A DNA stretch of 64,000 bases from an uncultured Lachnospiraceae bacterium (GTDB lineage: Bacteria; Bacillota; Clostridia; Lachnospirales; Lachnospiraceae). The stretch lies in NCBI GenBank assembly GCA_900550475.1, contig URSA01000013.1, forward strand, positions 9,754 through 73,753. Reading direction: 5' to 3'. Each line of letters opens with the position of its first letter. Position 1 is the first letter of the stretch. Of this stretch, positions 42,388 to 52,027 are shown one piece after another. The notes under the pieces were generated by a model, which was given only the letters and a program-made list of their open reading frames with translations, did no database searches and had not been told where the DNA came from. The translations under genes and the position numbers were made by a program.

Positions 42388-42413
42388 ACAAGCCACTTTT
42401 CATGTGCTATAAT
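42385..42413 (+). promoter_or_regulatory. tig promoter
   Basis: TAGACA at 42385-42390 (sharing the stop codon of the ABC gene), 17-base spacer, TATAAT at 42408-42413. Confidence 0.7.
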
Positions 42414-42489
42414 CGAATAATGACTGTGGCTGTATCTGTTTTACCGTAATCATGGCGGACGGCTGCGATTTTAAGGAGGAAATGTAACG

Positions 42490-43869
42490 ATGAGTTTACA
42501 GGTAGAAAAACTGGAAAAAAATATGGCGAAGCTTACCATCGAGGTATCCGCTGAAGAATTAGAGAAAGCACTGGAGTCCGCGTACCAGAAGAACAAGAAC
42601 AAGATCAGCGTACCCGGCTTCCGCAAGGGCAAGGTGCCCCGCAAGATGATCGAGCAGATGTACGGCGCAGCAATCTTCTATGAAGATGCAGCCAACGAGC
42701 TGATCCCCGGCGCATATGAGAAGGCACTCGAGGAGTGCGAGGAGGAGATCGCTTCCTCCCCGAAGATCGATGTGACCCAGATCGAGAAGGGCAAGCCCTT
42801 CATCTTCACCGCTGAGGTGGCTCTGAAGCCGGAAGTAAAGCTTGGCAAGTACAAGGGCGTGAAGGTTGACAAGGCAGATATTGCCGTTACCGAGGCAGAG
42901 ATCAACGAGCAGATCGACAAGGAGAGAGAGAACAGCGCAAGAACCCTTACCATCGAGGACAGACCGGTAAAGAACGGCGACATTACCACCATCGATTTCG
43001 AAGGCTTTTTGGACGGCGTTGCATTTGACGGCGGAAAGGGAAGCGACTACCCGCTGACCATCGGATCCGGCGCATTCATTCCCGGCTTTGAGGAGCAGCT
43101 TGTGGGCGCAGAGCTCGGCAAGGAGACCGAAGTAAAGGTTACCTTCCCCGCAGATTACCATGCTTCCGATCTGGCAGGCAAGGATGCTGTGTTCAAATGT
43201 ACCGTAAAGGGTATCAAGGAGAAGCAGCTTCCCGAGCTGGACGACGAGTTTGCAAGTGAGGTTTCCACCTTTGATACGCTTGCAGAGTACAAAGAGGACG
43301 TAAAGAAGAATCTGGAGCAGAAGAAGATCGACGCGGCAAAGGCAGCAAAGGAAGAGGCTGTGATCGAGGCTGTGATCGCAGATGCGGAGATGGAGATTCC
43401 CGACGCAATGGTGGAGACCGAGCAGCGTCAGATCATCGATGAGTTTGCACAGAGACTGCAGATGCAGGGTCTTACCATGGAGCAGTACATGCAGTTTACC
43501 GGCATGAACGCACAGATGCTGTCTGAGCAGACCAAGCCTCAGGCACTGAAGCGCATTCAGTCAAGACTGGTGCTGGAGGCTGTTGCGAAGGCTGAGAACC
43601 TTTCCGCGACGGACGAGGAGTACGAGGAAGAAGTAAAGAGAATGGCTGAGAAGTACCAGATGGAGCCGGACAAGATCAAGGAGATGCTGGGCGAGAAGGG
43701 CAAGAGCCAGGTACTGGCAGACATGGCTGTGAACAAGGCTGTGGACTTCCTTGTTGAGAACGCAAAGGAAGGCAAGGCAGCTTCCAAGGCAAAGGCTGAT
43801 GCAGAGGACAAGCCGGCAGAGAAGAAGACCAGAGCAAAGGCAAAGAAGGCTGAGACAACCGAAGAGTAA
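42490..43869 (+). CDS. tig: Trigger factor
   Basis: 459 residues. It binds the ribosome exit tunnel and helps new chains fold. The ribosome-binding signature is PGFRKGKVPRKMIEQMYG. The FKBP-like proline isomerase domain is at about residues 155-245 (DITTIDFEGFLDGVAFDGG). The C-terminal helical arms follow. The last 30 residues are a K/A/E-rich tail (KAKADAEDKPAEKKTRAK) longer than usual. The site AAGGAGG is strong. It heads the tig-clpP-clpX-lon-engB cluster known from Bacillus. Confidence 0.96.
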   Translation: MSLQVEKLEKNMAKLTIEVSAEELEKALESAYQKNKNKISVPGFRKGKVPRKMIEQMYGAAIFYEDAANELIPGAYEKALEECEEEIASSPKIDVTQIEKGKPFIFTAEVALKPEVKLGKYKGVKVDKADIAVTEAEINEQIDKERENSARTLTIEDRPVKNGDITTIDFEGFLDGVAFDGGKGSDYPLTIGSGAFIPGFEEQLVGAELGKETEVKVTFPADYHASDLAGKDAVFKCTVKGIKEKQLPELDDEFASEVSTFDTLAEYKEDVKKNLEQKKIDAAKAAKEEAVIEAVIADAEMEIPDAMVETEQRQIIDEFAQRLQMQGLTMEQYMQFTGMNAQMLSEQTKPQALKRIQSRLVLEAVAKAENLSATDEEYEEEVKRMAEKYQMEPDKIKEMLGEKGKSQVLADMAVNKAVDFLVENAKEGKAASKAKADAEDKPAEKKTRAKAKKAETTEE

Positions 43870-43909
43870 TAGAATGGTCTGCTAAAAAAAGTACTTATAG
43901 AGAAATCAG

Positions 43910-43945
43910 AAACAGAGGATTAAGTTTTTCTTAAATCCTCTGTTT
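43910..43945 (+). terminator. Hairpin after tig
   Basis: AAACAGAGGATTAAG pairs with CTTAAATCCTCTGTTT with one bulge. The T-run after it is poor, so it may only attenuate. Confidence 0.5.
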
Positions 43946-43949
43946 GAGA

Positions 43950-43978
43950 TTGCAAAACTTTTTCCGGTAGTCTATTAT
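43950..43978 (+). promoter_or_regulatory. clpP promoter
   Basis: TTGCAA at 43950-43955, 17-base spacer, TATTAT at 43973-43978. No CtsR-type repeat was noticed nearby. Confidence 0.6.
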
Positions 43979-44026
43979 TATAGAAGTGAGAAAAGCAAGA
44001 TTGCAGGACAGAATGGAGGAAGACGA

Positions 44027-44626
44027 ATGAGTTTAGTACCTTATGTCATAGAACAGACAAGCAGAGGCGAGAGATCCTACGATATCTATTCCCGCCTTTT
44101 GAAAGAGAGAATTATATTTTTGGGCGAGGAGGTCAATGATGTATCCGCAAGCCTGATCGTGGCGCAGCTTCTGTTTCTGGAGGCGGAGGATCCCGACAAG
44201 GATATCAGCCTTTACATCAACAGCCCGGGCGGTTCCATCACGGCGGGCCTTGCCATTTATGATACCATGCGCTATATCAAGTGTGATGTTTCCACGATCT
44301 GCATCGGTATGGCGGCAAGCATGGGTGCCTTCCTTCTGGCAGGCGGCGCAAAGGGCAAGAGAATGGCGCTTCCCAACGCGGAAATCATGATCCATCAGCC
44401 CCTCGGCGGTGCGCAGGGACAGGCGACGGAGATCGAGATCGCCGCAAAGCACATCCTGCTTACCAAGGAGAAGATGAACCGCATGCTGGCGGAGAATACC
44501 GGCAAGGACTATGAGGTGATCGCAGCGGATACGGAGCGTGACAACTGGAAGTCCGCACAGGAAGCATTGGAATATGGTCTCATCGATAAGGTGATCACAT
44601 CCCATGCGGTGAGTGAAGAGAAATAA
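44027..44626 (+). CDS. clpP: ATP-dependent Clp protease, proteolytic subunit
   Basis: 199 residues. The serine-protease triad is S98 (GMAASMGAF), H123 (MIHQPLGG) and D172 (ERDNW), with spacing equal to known ClpP. The oxyanion region NSPGGSI is present. ClpP forms a double heptamer that degrades proteins fed by ClpX. clpX follows 38 bases later. The site is GGAGGAAG. Confidence 0.97.
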   Translation: MSLVPYVIEQTSRGERSYDIYSRLLKERIIFLGEEVNDVSASLIVAQLLFLEAEDPDKDISLYINSPGGSITAGLAIYDTMRYIKCDVSTICIGMAASMGAFLLAGGAKGKRMALPNAEIMIHQPLGGAQGQATEIEIAAKHILLTKEKMNRMLAENTGKDYEVIAADTERDNWKSAQEALEYGLIDKVITSHAVSEEK

Positions 44627-44664
44627 AGAGCGGAGACTGAGCGTACTCCGGCCTGGAGGGAGAA

Positions 44665-45930
44665 ATGGCAGGAAAAAATTCCGGCAATGACGTGAGATGC
44701 TCATTTTGCAATAAGACACAGGATCAGGTGAGAAAGCTGATCGCCGGACCGGCAGGTGTCTATATCTGCGATGAGTGTATTGAGATATGCAGTGATATTT
44801 TGGATGAAGAGTTTGACGAGGAGAAGCTTCACTCCGAGGAGACACCGGATTTCAAGCTGTTAAAACCGGTTGAGATCAAGCATTTTCTGGATGATTATGT
44901 GATCGGTCAGGAGGCGGCAAAGAAGGTGCTTTCCGTTTCCGTCTACAACCACTATAAGAGAGTGATGGCAAAGAGGGAGCCCGGTGATGTGGAGCTTCAG
45001 AAGAGCAACATCATCATGATCGGGCCTACCGGCTCCGGCAAGACCTATCTGGCGCAGACGCTGGCGAAGATTATCAACGTGCCCTTTGCCATTGCGGATG
45101 CCACCACGCTGACCGAGGCAGGCTATGTGGGAGAGGATGTGGAGAACATCCTTTTAAAGCTGATCCAGGCAGCCGACTATGATGTGGAGCGCGCCCAGTA
45201 CGGCATGATCTACATCGATGAGATTGACAAGATTACCAAGAAGAGCGAGAACGTATCCATAACCCGTGATGTGTCCGGAGAGGGTGTGCAGCAGGCGCTG
45301 CTCAAGATTATTGAGGGTACGGTGGCAAGCGTGCCGCCCCAGGGCGGAAGAAAGCACCCGCATCAGGAGCTGATCCAGATCGATACCTCCAACATTCTTT
45401 TCATCTGCGGAGGTGCATTTGACGGTCTGGACAAGATCGTGGAGGCGCGGCTTGACCGCAAGTCCATCGGCTTTAACGCGGAGATCACGGAAAAGGCAAG
45501 CAAGGAGATCGGGGAAATTCTGGGCGAGGTAACGCCGCAGGATCTGGTGAAGTTCGGTCTGATTCCCGAGTTTGTGGGTCGTGTGCCCATCAATGTGTCG
45601 CTGGAGGGTCTGGATCAGAAGGCGCTTGTGCGTATTCTGACGGAGCCGAAGAATGCGCTGATCAAGCAGTATCAGAGATTGTTTGAAATGGATGGCGTGG
45701 GGCTTTCCTTTGAGGAGGATGCCATCACCGCCATTGCGGAGCTTGCACTGGAGAGAAAGACGGGAGCGAGAGGTCTGCGTTCCATCATGGAGAATGTGAT
45801 GATGGACATCATGTACCGCATACCGTCCGACGATACCATAGAGAACGTAATTATTACCAAAGGGGCAGTGGAAGGTGTGAGCGAACCGCTTACGGTGCAT
45901 CGTGAAGTACCTATGAAAAAAGCAAAGTAA
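44665..45930 (+). CDS. clpX: ClpX, ATPase of the ClpXP protease
   Basis: 421 residues. The N-terminal zinc domain has CSFCNKTQ and YICDECIEIC. The AAA+ module has Walker A GPTGSGKTYLAQ, Walker B IYIDEIDK, and pore loop GYVGED. The ClpP-docking tripeptide IGF is in KSIGFNAE. It unfolds tagged proteins and passes them to ClpP. The gene ends with a strong terminator. Confidence 0.97.
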   Translation: MAGKNSGNDVRCSFCNKTQDQVRKLIAGPAGVYICDECIEICSDILDEEFDEEKLHSEETPDFKLLKPVEIKHFLDDYVIGQEAAKKVLSVSVYNHYKRVMAKREPGDVELQKSNIIMIGPTGSGKTYLAQTLAKIINVPFAIADATTLTEAGYVGEDVENILLKLIQAADYDVERAQYGMIYIDEIDKITKKSENVSITRDVSGEGVQQALLKIIEGTVASVPPQGGRKHPHQELIQIDTSNILFICGGAFDGLDKIVEARLDRKSIGFNAEITEKASKEIGEILGEVTPQDLVKFGLIPEFVGRVPINVSLEGLDQKALVRILTEPKNALIKQYQRLFEMDGVGLSFEEDAITAIAELALERKTGARGLRSIMENVMMDIMYRIPSDDTIENVIITKGAVEGVSEPLTVHREVPMKKAK

Positions 45931-45935
45931 GCAGG

Positions 45936-45966
45936 AAAACGCCGCCTTTTTGTGCGGCGTTTTCAT
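45936..45966 (+). terminator. clpX terminator
   Basis: AAAACGCCGC at 45936-45945 pairs with GCGGCGTTTT at 45954-45963, followed by CATTTT. The stem is symmetric, so it could work in both directions. Confidence 0.85.
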
Positions 45967-45990
45967 TTTAAATATACTTGGAGAAGATAG

Positions 45991-48333
45991 ATGGAAGAGA
46001 CAAAGGAATTGGCAATACCGGTGGTTGCACTGCGGGATCTCTGCATTCTGCCGGGGACGATCATACATTTTGATTTGAGCAGGGAAAAGTCAGTACACGC
46101 TGTGGAACAGGCGATGATTCTGGGACAGAGGCTCTTTGTGGTGACCCAGCGGGACGAGCGGGTGGAGCAGCCCGGAGCGGAGGATCTCTACGAGATGGGA
46201 ACCGTTACTTCCTTAAAGCAGATGAGCCGTCTGCCGAGTGGAATCGTGCGCGTTCTGGTGGAGGGAACCGACAGGGGAAGGCTCGTGGAGCTGGACGATA
46301 CCTGCAAGGAGTATCTGCTGGGCACCGTGGAGGTGATGCGTCCGGACGAGGACGAGCTTACGCAGGTGCAGCAGGAGAGCATGGTGAGACAGCTGCGGGA
46401 TCTGTTTGCGGAGTACAGCCTGCTGTATCCCAAGAGCGGGAAGCTGTTGGAAAAAAAGATCGGAAATATGGCGGAGCTGGCTGTTATGGCGGATGTGCTG
46501 GCAAGCAGCCTGCCCCTTGCGGTGAGCAGCAGGCAGCAGGTGCTCGGTGCGGTGTCCGTAAAGGAGCGGTATGAGCTGCTCTCCGGTGTGCTTTACAGCG
46601 AGATCGAGATCGGAAAGATACGCAAGGAGCTGACGGAAAAGCTGCAGAGAAGGGTGAGCAAGAATCAGAAGGATTATCTTCTGAGGGAGCAGCTTTCCGC
46701 CATCCGTGAGGAGCTGGGGGACGGCGATCCCTTTTCCGAGGCGGATCAGTTTTCCGAGAGTGTGAAGAAGCTGAAGGCCGATAAGGAAGTGAAGGAGCGG
46801 ATTGAGAAGGAAATCACCCGGTTCAAAGGGCTTTCCGGCAGCAGCTCCGAGAGTGCGGTGGAGCGGGCTTATATTGAGACCCTGCTGGAGCTGCCGTGGA
46901 ATAAGGCATCCAAGGACAACACGGATCTTGCCCGCGCGGAGAGGATCCTGAACGAGGATCACTACGGGCTGGAGCAGGTGAAGGAGCGCATACTGGAGTT
47001 TCTGGCGGTGCGCAGCCTGACGGCGGGAAAGAAGGGCGGAGACAGCACCATTATCTGTCTGGTGGGGCCTCCGGGAACCGGAAAGACCTCCATCGCCAAG
47101 AGTGTTGCCCGGGCGCTGGATAAAAAGTATGTGCGCATCAGTCTCGGCGGTGTGCGGGATGAGGCGGAGATCAGAGGACACAGAAAGACCTATGTGGGAG
47201 CTATGCCGGGCAGGATCGCCACAGCCCTGAAACAGGTGGGCGTTGCCAATCCGCTCATGCTTCTGGATGAGATCGACAAGGTGGGGAATGATTACAAGGG
47301 AGATACCTCCGCAGCGCTTCTGGAGGTGCTTGACGGGGAGCAGAACAGCCATTTCGTGGATCATTATGTGGAGCTTCCGCTGGATCTCTCAAAGGTGTTC
47401 TTCATCGCCACCGCAAACAACGTGGCGCAGATCCCGAGACCGCTGTTGGACCGTATGGAGCTGATCGAGGTCAACAGCTATACGGACAACGAAAAGTTCC
47501 ACATTGCCAAGGAGCATCTGTTAAAAAAGGCATACGAGAAAAACGGACTGGGCGACGGCACGCTGTCCATCACGGACGGTGCGCTGAAGGCGATCATAGA
47601 GGGATATACCAGAGAGGCGGGCGTCAGGGAGCTGGAGCGCAAAATCGGCGAGGTTTGCAGAAAGGCTGCCAAGGAGCTGCTGAAGGAGAAACCCGGAAAG
47701 CGGAAGGAAAGGCATATCCGTGTGACGGCGCAGAATCTGGAAAAATATCTGGGCAAGGTAAAGTACACAAGGGATACGGCGAACGACGCGGACGAGGTCG
47801 GGATCGTGAGAGGGCTGGCGTGGACCAGCGTAGGCGGCGAGACCCTGCAGATCGAGGTGAACGTCATGCCGGGAAACGGCGAGCTGAAGCTGACCGGACA
47901 GATGGGGGATGTGATGAAGGAATCCGCCATGACCGGGCTCAGCTATGTGCGTTCCGTGAGCAGGGAGTACAAGATTCCGGCAGAGTTTTACAAAAAGAAC
48001 GATTTTCACATCCATATCCCGGAGGGCGCGGTGCCCAAGGACGGCCCCTCTGCCGGTATTACCATGGCAACCGCCATGTTTTCTGCCATCACGGGGAGAA
48101 AGGTGCGCGCGGATGTCGCCATGACGGGTGAGATCACCCTGCGGGGAAGAGTGCTTCCCATCGGCGGGCTGAAAGAAAAGATTCTGGCGGCGGGCAAGGC
48201 GGGAATCCGCGAGGTGCTGGTACCGCAGAAGAATAAGAAGGATGTGGAGGAGATCTCGGGAGAGATCAAATCCGGCATTAAGATCTGCTATGTGGATAAA
48301 ATGGAGGATGTGCTGAAGGAAGCGCTTGTGTGA
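45991..48333 (+). CDS. lon: ATP-dependent protease Lon
   Basis: 780 residues, LonA type. The N-terminal LON domain is residues 1-200, then a coiled coil, the AAA+ module (GPPGTGKTSIAKS), and the protease domain with catalytic dyad S687 (PKDGPSAG) and K730 (GLKEKILAAGKAG). It degrades misfolded and regulatory proteins. It starts 60 bases after clpX, beyond the terminator. The LON domain is somewhat diverged at its start (MEETKELAIPVVALRD) but complete. Confidence 0.97.
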   Translation: MEETKELAIPVVALRDLCILPGTIIHFDLSREKSVHAVEQAMILGQRLFVVTQRDERVEQPGAEDLYEMGTVTSLKQMSRLPSGIVRVLVEGTDRGRLVELDDTCKEYLLGTVEVMRPDEDELTQVQQESMVRQLRDLFAEYSLLYPKSGKLLEKKIGNMAELAVMADVLASSLPLAVSSRQQVLGAVSVKERYELLSGVLYSEIEIGKIRKELTEKLQRRVSKNQKDYLLREQLSAIREELGDGDPFSEADQFSESVKKLKADKEVKERIEKEITRFKGLSGSSSESAVERAYIETLLELPWNKASKDNTDLARAERILNEDHYGLEQVKERILEFLAVRSLTAGKKGGDSTIICLVGPPGTGKTSIAKSVARALDKKYVRISLGGVRDEAEIRGHRKTYVGAMPGRIATALKQVGVANPLMLLDEIDKVGNDYKGDTSAALLEVLDGEQNSHFVDHYVELPLDLSKVFFIATANNVAQIPRPLLDRMELIEVNSYTDNEKFHIAKEHLLKKAYEKNGLGDGTLSITDGALKAIIEGYTREAGVRELERKIGEVCRKAAKELLKEKPGKRKERHIRVTAQNLEKYLGKVKYTRDTANDADEVGIVRGLAWTSVGGETLQIEVNVMPGNGELKLTGQMGDVMKESAMTGLSYVRSVSREYKIPAEFYKKNDFHIHIPEGAVPKDGPSAGITMATAMFSAITGRKVRADVAMTGEITLRGRVLPIGGLKEKILAAGKAGIREVLVPQKNKKDVEEISGEIKSGIKICYVDKMEDVLKEALV

Positions 48334-48343
48334 GGAGAAGAAC

Positions 48344-48943
48344 ATGGTCATTAAGAAGGTGAGTCTGGAGACGGTGTGCGGCATTACCAGTAAGCTGCCG
48401 GACAACCGGTATCCCGAGGTGGCGTTTGCAGGCAAGAGTAATGTGGGGAAATCATCGTTGATCAATGCGCTGATGAACCGCAAGTCGCTGGCGAGAACCA
48501 GCGCCCAGCCGGGCAAGACCCAGACAATCAATTTTTACAATGTGAATGACGAGATTTATTTCGTGGATCTGCCGGGCTACGGCTACGCCAGGGCAAGCGA
48601 GGAGATCAAGGCGAAGTGGGGAAAAATGATAGAGGATTATCTCCACAAGTCAAAGCAGTTAAAGGCAGTATTCCTGCTGATCGATATCAGACATGCGCCG
48701 GGCAATAACGACTGCATCATGTACGACTGGATCCTGAAACAGGGGTATCATCCCATCATCATTGCCACCAAGGCGGACAAGATCAAGAGAAGCCAGCTTG
48801 CCGGTCAGGTGAAGCTGATCAGACAGACTCTGGGCGCCGGTCAGGATGCGCTGATCATTCCCTTTTCCGCGGAGAGCAAGCAGGGAAGGGAAGAGATCTA
48901 TGAGGTGATCGGACAGTTTCTGCCCGAAGTGCCTGTGGGCTGA
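48344..48943 (+). CDS. engB: Ribosome biogenesis GTP-binding protein YsxC/EngB
   Basis: 199 residues. G motifs in order: GKSNVGKSSLINAL (G1), AQPGKTQTINFY (G2), DLPGYGYA (G3), TKADKI (G4) and FSAES (G5). It helps assemble the 50S ribosomal subunit. The ATG at 48344 has site AGGAGAAG, 10 bases after lon. lon followed by engB is the normal Bacillus order. Confidence 0.95.
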   Translation: MVIKKVSLETVCGITSKLPDNRYPEVAFAGKSNVGKSSLINALMNRKSLARTSAQPGKTQTINFYNVNDEIYFVDLPGYGYARASEEIKAKWGKMIEDYLHKSKQLKAVFLLIDIRHAPGNNDCIMYDWILKQGYHPIIIATKADKIKRSQLAGQVKLIRQTLGAGQDALIIPFSAESKQGREEIYEVIGQFLPEVPVG

Positions 48944-48960
48944 GAGGGGGCGTGTGAAGG

Positions 48961-50190
48961 ATGTGGACTTCCATGAAAAAGTATGTTAAGGCAATTCTGA
49001 ATCTGGGTGTGGCGCTGGTTGCACTGCTGCTTATTCTGCTTGTGGTGCCGAGGCTTCTGTTGTTTTTCATGCCGTTTCTGATCGGCTGGATCATCGCGCT
49101 CATTGCAAGCCCCATGGTCCGCTTTTTTGAACAGAAGCTCAAGATACGGAGAAAAGCGGGAAGCGTTGTCACCATTGTGGTTGTGATCGGTCTGGTGGTG
49201 CTTGCCGGCTATCTGCTGGGCAGCAAGCTGGTGAGGGAGATCGTCGGGTTTGTGCAGGATCTGCCCAATATGTGGTCTTCCCTGGAAAGTGATTTCAACG
49301 AGATTGCCGCCAACCTGAGCGTGCTCTACGAGAAGCTTCCCATGGATGTGCAGAATACGCTGAACAACATCTTTACGGGAATCGGAGATCAGGCGAACAA
49401 GACGGCGGGGGATCTGTTTTCCAGGATCAGTACGCCGACCATTGCCGCCGTGGGCAACTTTGCAAAGCAGCTTCCCACCATTATCATCGGCATTATCATG
49501 TGTCTTCTGTCCGCATATTTCTTCGTGGCGGAGAAAGAGCAGTTTACCGGCTTCCTCAGGGATCATATGCCGGAAGCCCTGCTTCTGCGCTACCGCATTA
49601 TGAAGAAGAGTATGGTGAAGGCTGTGGGCGGATACCTGAAGGCGCAGATCAAGATCGAAGTCTGGATCTATCTGCTTCTGGTGGCAGGCTTCCTGATTCT
49701 GGGAGTGGACTATACGCTTCTCATCGCATTCGGCATCGCCATTCTGGACTTCCTGCCGTTTTTCGGCACGGGTACTGCCATGGTGCCGTGGGCGATCGTG
49801 AAGTTTTTGAGTGCGGATTATAAAATGACGATCGGACTTCTGTTAATCTGGGGAATCAGTCAGCTTGTAAGACAGGTCATTCAGCCAAAGATCGTGGGGG
49901 ATTCCATTGGTGTCGCACCGATCCCGACTTTGTTTCTGCTCTACATCGGATACATGACGGGCGGCGTTGTGGGAATGATAATAGCAGTTCCCATCGGGCT
50001 GATCGTGTATACCATGTATCAGGAGGGAGCGTTTGACACCACGAAGGAGAGCATTCAGATCCTGCTTGCGGGGCTGAACCATTTCCGGAGACTGACCCCT
50101 CAGGACAAATCCATCATCACCGCCTACAAGCGGGAGTGCGAGCAGGATATGGGAACCTTTGAGGAAGAGGACGAGCATGAACAATTATAA
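48961..50190 (+). CDS. AI-2E family transporter, YtvI-like
   Basis: 409 residues with about seven or eight membrane helices and a soluble loop at about 95-165. The C-terminal core has LDFLPFFGTGTAMVPWAI and the late QPKIVGDSIGVAPIPTLF, which fits the YtvI sporulation membrane subgroup. It is a paralogue of the permease at 1.3 kb but without the lysine-rich tail; its tail is acidic. truA overlaps its 3' end by 14 bases. A sporulation role is inferred from subgroup resemblance only. Confidence 0.82.
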   Translation: MWTSMKKYVKAILNLGVALVALLLILLVVPRLLLFFMPFLIGWIIALIASPMVRFFEQKLKIRRKAGSVVTIVVVIGLVVLAGYLLGSKLVREIVGFVQDLPNMWSSLESDFNEIAANLSVLYEKLPMDVQNTLNNIFTGIGDQANKTAGDLFSRISTPTIAAVGNFAKQLPTIIIGIIMCLLSAYFFVAEKEQFTGFLRDHMPEALLLRYRIMKKSMVKAVGGYLKAQIKIEVWIYLLLVAGFLILGVDYTLLIAFGIAILDFLPFFGTGTAMVPWAIVKFLSADYKMTIGLLLIWGISQLVRQVIQPKIVGDSIGVAPIPTLFLLYIGYMTGGVVGMIIAVPIGLIVYTMYQEGAFDTTKESIQILLAGLNHFRRLTPQDKSIITAYKRECEQDMGTFEEEDEHEQL

Positions 50191-50914
50191 GATGATCCTG
50201 CAGTACGAGGGTACCCGTTATCAGGGCTGGCAGAGGCAGGAGAGTACGGAGAATACTGTGCAGGGAAAGCTGGAGCTTCTGCTTACCAGAATGTGCGGGC
50301 AGAAGGTGGAGATACAGGGAAGCGGGCGCACGGACGCGGGCGTCCACGCCAGAGGACAGGTGGCGAACGCGCATCTGGAAACCCGGATGACGCCGGAGGA
50401 GATCCGGGACTACATGAACCGGTATCTGCCGGAGGACATCGGCGTGCTGTCGGTGGAAATGGTGCCGGACCGCTTTCACAGCAGACTGCTTGCGAAGGGA
50501 AAGACCTATTGTTATCAGGTGATCAACAGCGGGATTCCCCATGTATTTGACAGAAGATATGCATATGTTTATAAGGAGAAGCTGGATGTGGGGGCGATGC
50601 GCAGGGCGGCGGAGCAGCTTACCGGCACCCACGATTTTGCAGCCTTCACTTCGGCGAAAAAGAGTAAGAAATCGACGGTCAGAATCATAGACAGCATTAC
50701 GATCGAGCAGGAAGGGGATATATTGCGGTTCCTGTTTTCGGGGGACGGTTTTCTGTTTCACATGGTGCGGATCCTGATGGGAACGCTCCTTGAGGTGGGA
50801 GAGGGAAAACGCCGCCCGGAGGAGATGGCAGGGATCCTTGCGGGGCGTGACCGCAGTCTGGCGGGCCCTTTGGTTCCGGCGGTGGGTCTGACATTGATGG
50901 AGGTAAGATATTGA
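50177..50914 (+). CDS. truA: tRNA pseudouridine synthase A
   Basis: 245 residues. It converts uridines 38-40 of the anticodon arm to pseudouridine. The catalytic aspartate lies in GSGRTDAGVHARGQV. Other blocks are YEGTRYQGWQRQ, HDFAAFTSA and FLFHMVRILMGTLLEVG. The start overlaps the previous gene and has GAGGACGAG as its site. The next gene begins within its stop codon. Confidence 0.95.
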   Translation: MNNYKMILQYEGTRYQGWQRQESTENTVQGKLELLLTRMCGQKVEIQGSGRTDAGVHARGQVANAHLETRMTPEEIRDYMNRYLPEDIGVLSVEMVPDRFHSRLLAKGKTYCYQVINSGIPHVFDRRYAYVYKEKLDVGAMRRAAEQLTGTHDFAAFTSAKKSKKSTVRIIDSITIEQEGDILRFLFSGDGFLFHMVRILMGTLLEVGEGKRRPEEMAGILAGRDRSLAGPLVPAVGLTLMEVRY

Positions 50915-51399
50915 CAAAAAAGCAGGTTAGAATCCTATTTATCCTATACCTACTGATTTTGCTCAAAGTGATCGTATTCAAATATCCGTGGTGGCGTCTG
51001 CGGGAAATCATGGCAGGATGGCAGAAGGATGTGCTGTGGGAGGGCTTGCAGGGAGCGAATTTCACCCTGTTCAAGACGATCCGGCTGTATGTGCGGCACT
51101 GGGATCTGAAGGGAATCAACAGCTTCGGAAACCTTGTGGGAAATGTGGTCGCCTTTGTGCCGTTCGGCTATCTGCTTCCCAGAGTGTGGAAGGCGGCGCA
51201 GCACGGCATTGTCTGTATGGGAACGGCGTTCCTCACGGTGGTGGGCATAGAGCTTTTCCAGCTTCTGAGTGCGTTCGGCATCTTTGATGTGGACGACATT
51301 CTGTTGAATTGCTTTGGGGCGTTACTCGGCTACCTCTGTTTTCTTTTGGCGAGAAAGCTGGGATGGACGGGAGAGCGCAGAAAAGAGGTCAGCGGTTAA
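50911..51399 (+). CDS. VanZ-like membrane protein
   Basis: 162 residues from TTG 50911, chosen because GGAGG lies nine bases upstream and no ATG is available nearby; the TTG overlaps the truA stop. Four hydrophobic segments are visible with the VanZ-family elements NLVGNVVAFVPFGYLLP and VVGIELFQLLSAFGIFDVDD. VanZ itself gives low-level teicoplanin resistance, but most family members are of unknown function. The 3' end overlaps the convergent plsY-like gene by 11 bases. Confidence 0.85.
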   Translation: MTKKQVRILFILYLLILLKVIVFKYPWWRLREIMAGWQKDVLWEGLQGANFTLFKTIRLYVRHWDLKGINSFGNLVGNVVAFVPFGYLLPRVWKAAQHGIVCMGTAFLTVVGIELFQLLSAFGIFDVDDILLNCFGALLGYLCFLLARKLGWTGERRKEVSG

Positions 51400-52027
51400 A
51401 CAGCTTATCCGCCAGCGGGAGCTTCATACAGAAATGTTCTCCCCGGTATGCGGCGAAGTGTTTTAGAATGACAGTGAAGGAGAAAAACGCGCAGCCCGCC
51501 TTTACGGAGCCGGGAAGCGTTTTGGAAAACAGGCAGCATACGGTAAAGAGCAGGAAGGCGACCACCGACCGGTAAAAATGGGGGTTGATCACGAAGACCA
51601 CGGAAAACAGAATATAGAGGGCAGCCAGCGTCAGCGCGGGCGCAAGCATGGGAAAGAGGCCGAGAAGCACGCCGAAGGAAACGGCGATTGCTTTTCCGCC
51701 TTTTTTGTTTTGCAGAAAAGGAAAGGCATGTCCCAGCACGGGGGCAAACAGCACCAGGGAAAACAGGGGATCCGAGATCTCCAGCCGATGGGCTGCCGCC
51801 CACACGGGAAAAGCGCCCTTCAACAGCTCGCAGAGAACCACCAGCATTCCGATGGGGATTCCCGCATGCAGAAATGCGTTGGCAGTTCCCGGATTTCCGT
51901 CGTCAGAGAGGGCGCGGATATCAATGTGCTTTAACACCTTGGGAATCACATAGGCATACATGATGCTGCCGGAGAGATAGCCTGCCAGAATATAAAAAGC
52001 AAAAGCAATATATCTTTCGTTTATCAC
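51389..52027 (-). CDS. PlsY-like glycerol-3-phosphate acyltransferase
   Basis: 212 residues with five or six membrane helices. PlsY motifs: GYLSGSIMYAYVI (motif 1), SDDGNPGTANAF (glycerol-phosphate site), GHAFPFLQNKKGGKAIA (acyl-phosphate site). PlsY makes lysophosphatidic acid from acyl-phosphate. The sequence is diverged from housekeeping PlsY, so it may be a second copy. It overlaps the upstream glycosyltransferase gene by four bases (ATGA) and forms an operon of membrane-lipid function. Confidence 0.85.
   Translation of the reverse strand: MINERYIAFAFYILAGYLSGSIMYAYVIPKVLKHIDIRALSDDGNPGTANAFLHAGIPIGMLVVLCELLKGAFPVWAAAHRLEISDPLFSLVLFAPVLGHAFPFLQNKKGGKAIAVSFGVLLGLFPMLAPALTLAALYILFSVVFVINPHFYRSVVAFLLFTVCCLFSKTLPGSVKAGCAFFSFTVILKHFAAYRGEHFCMKLPLADKLFNR

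Noticed and set aside
40507..42396. 629-residue open frame on the minus strand
   Set aside because: It lies wholly opposite the ABC importer genes, whose motifs are complete, and its product is the H/R/P-rich pattern of an antisense shadow in GC-rich codons.
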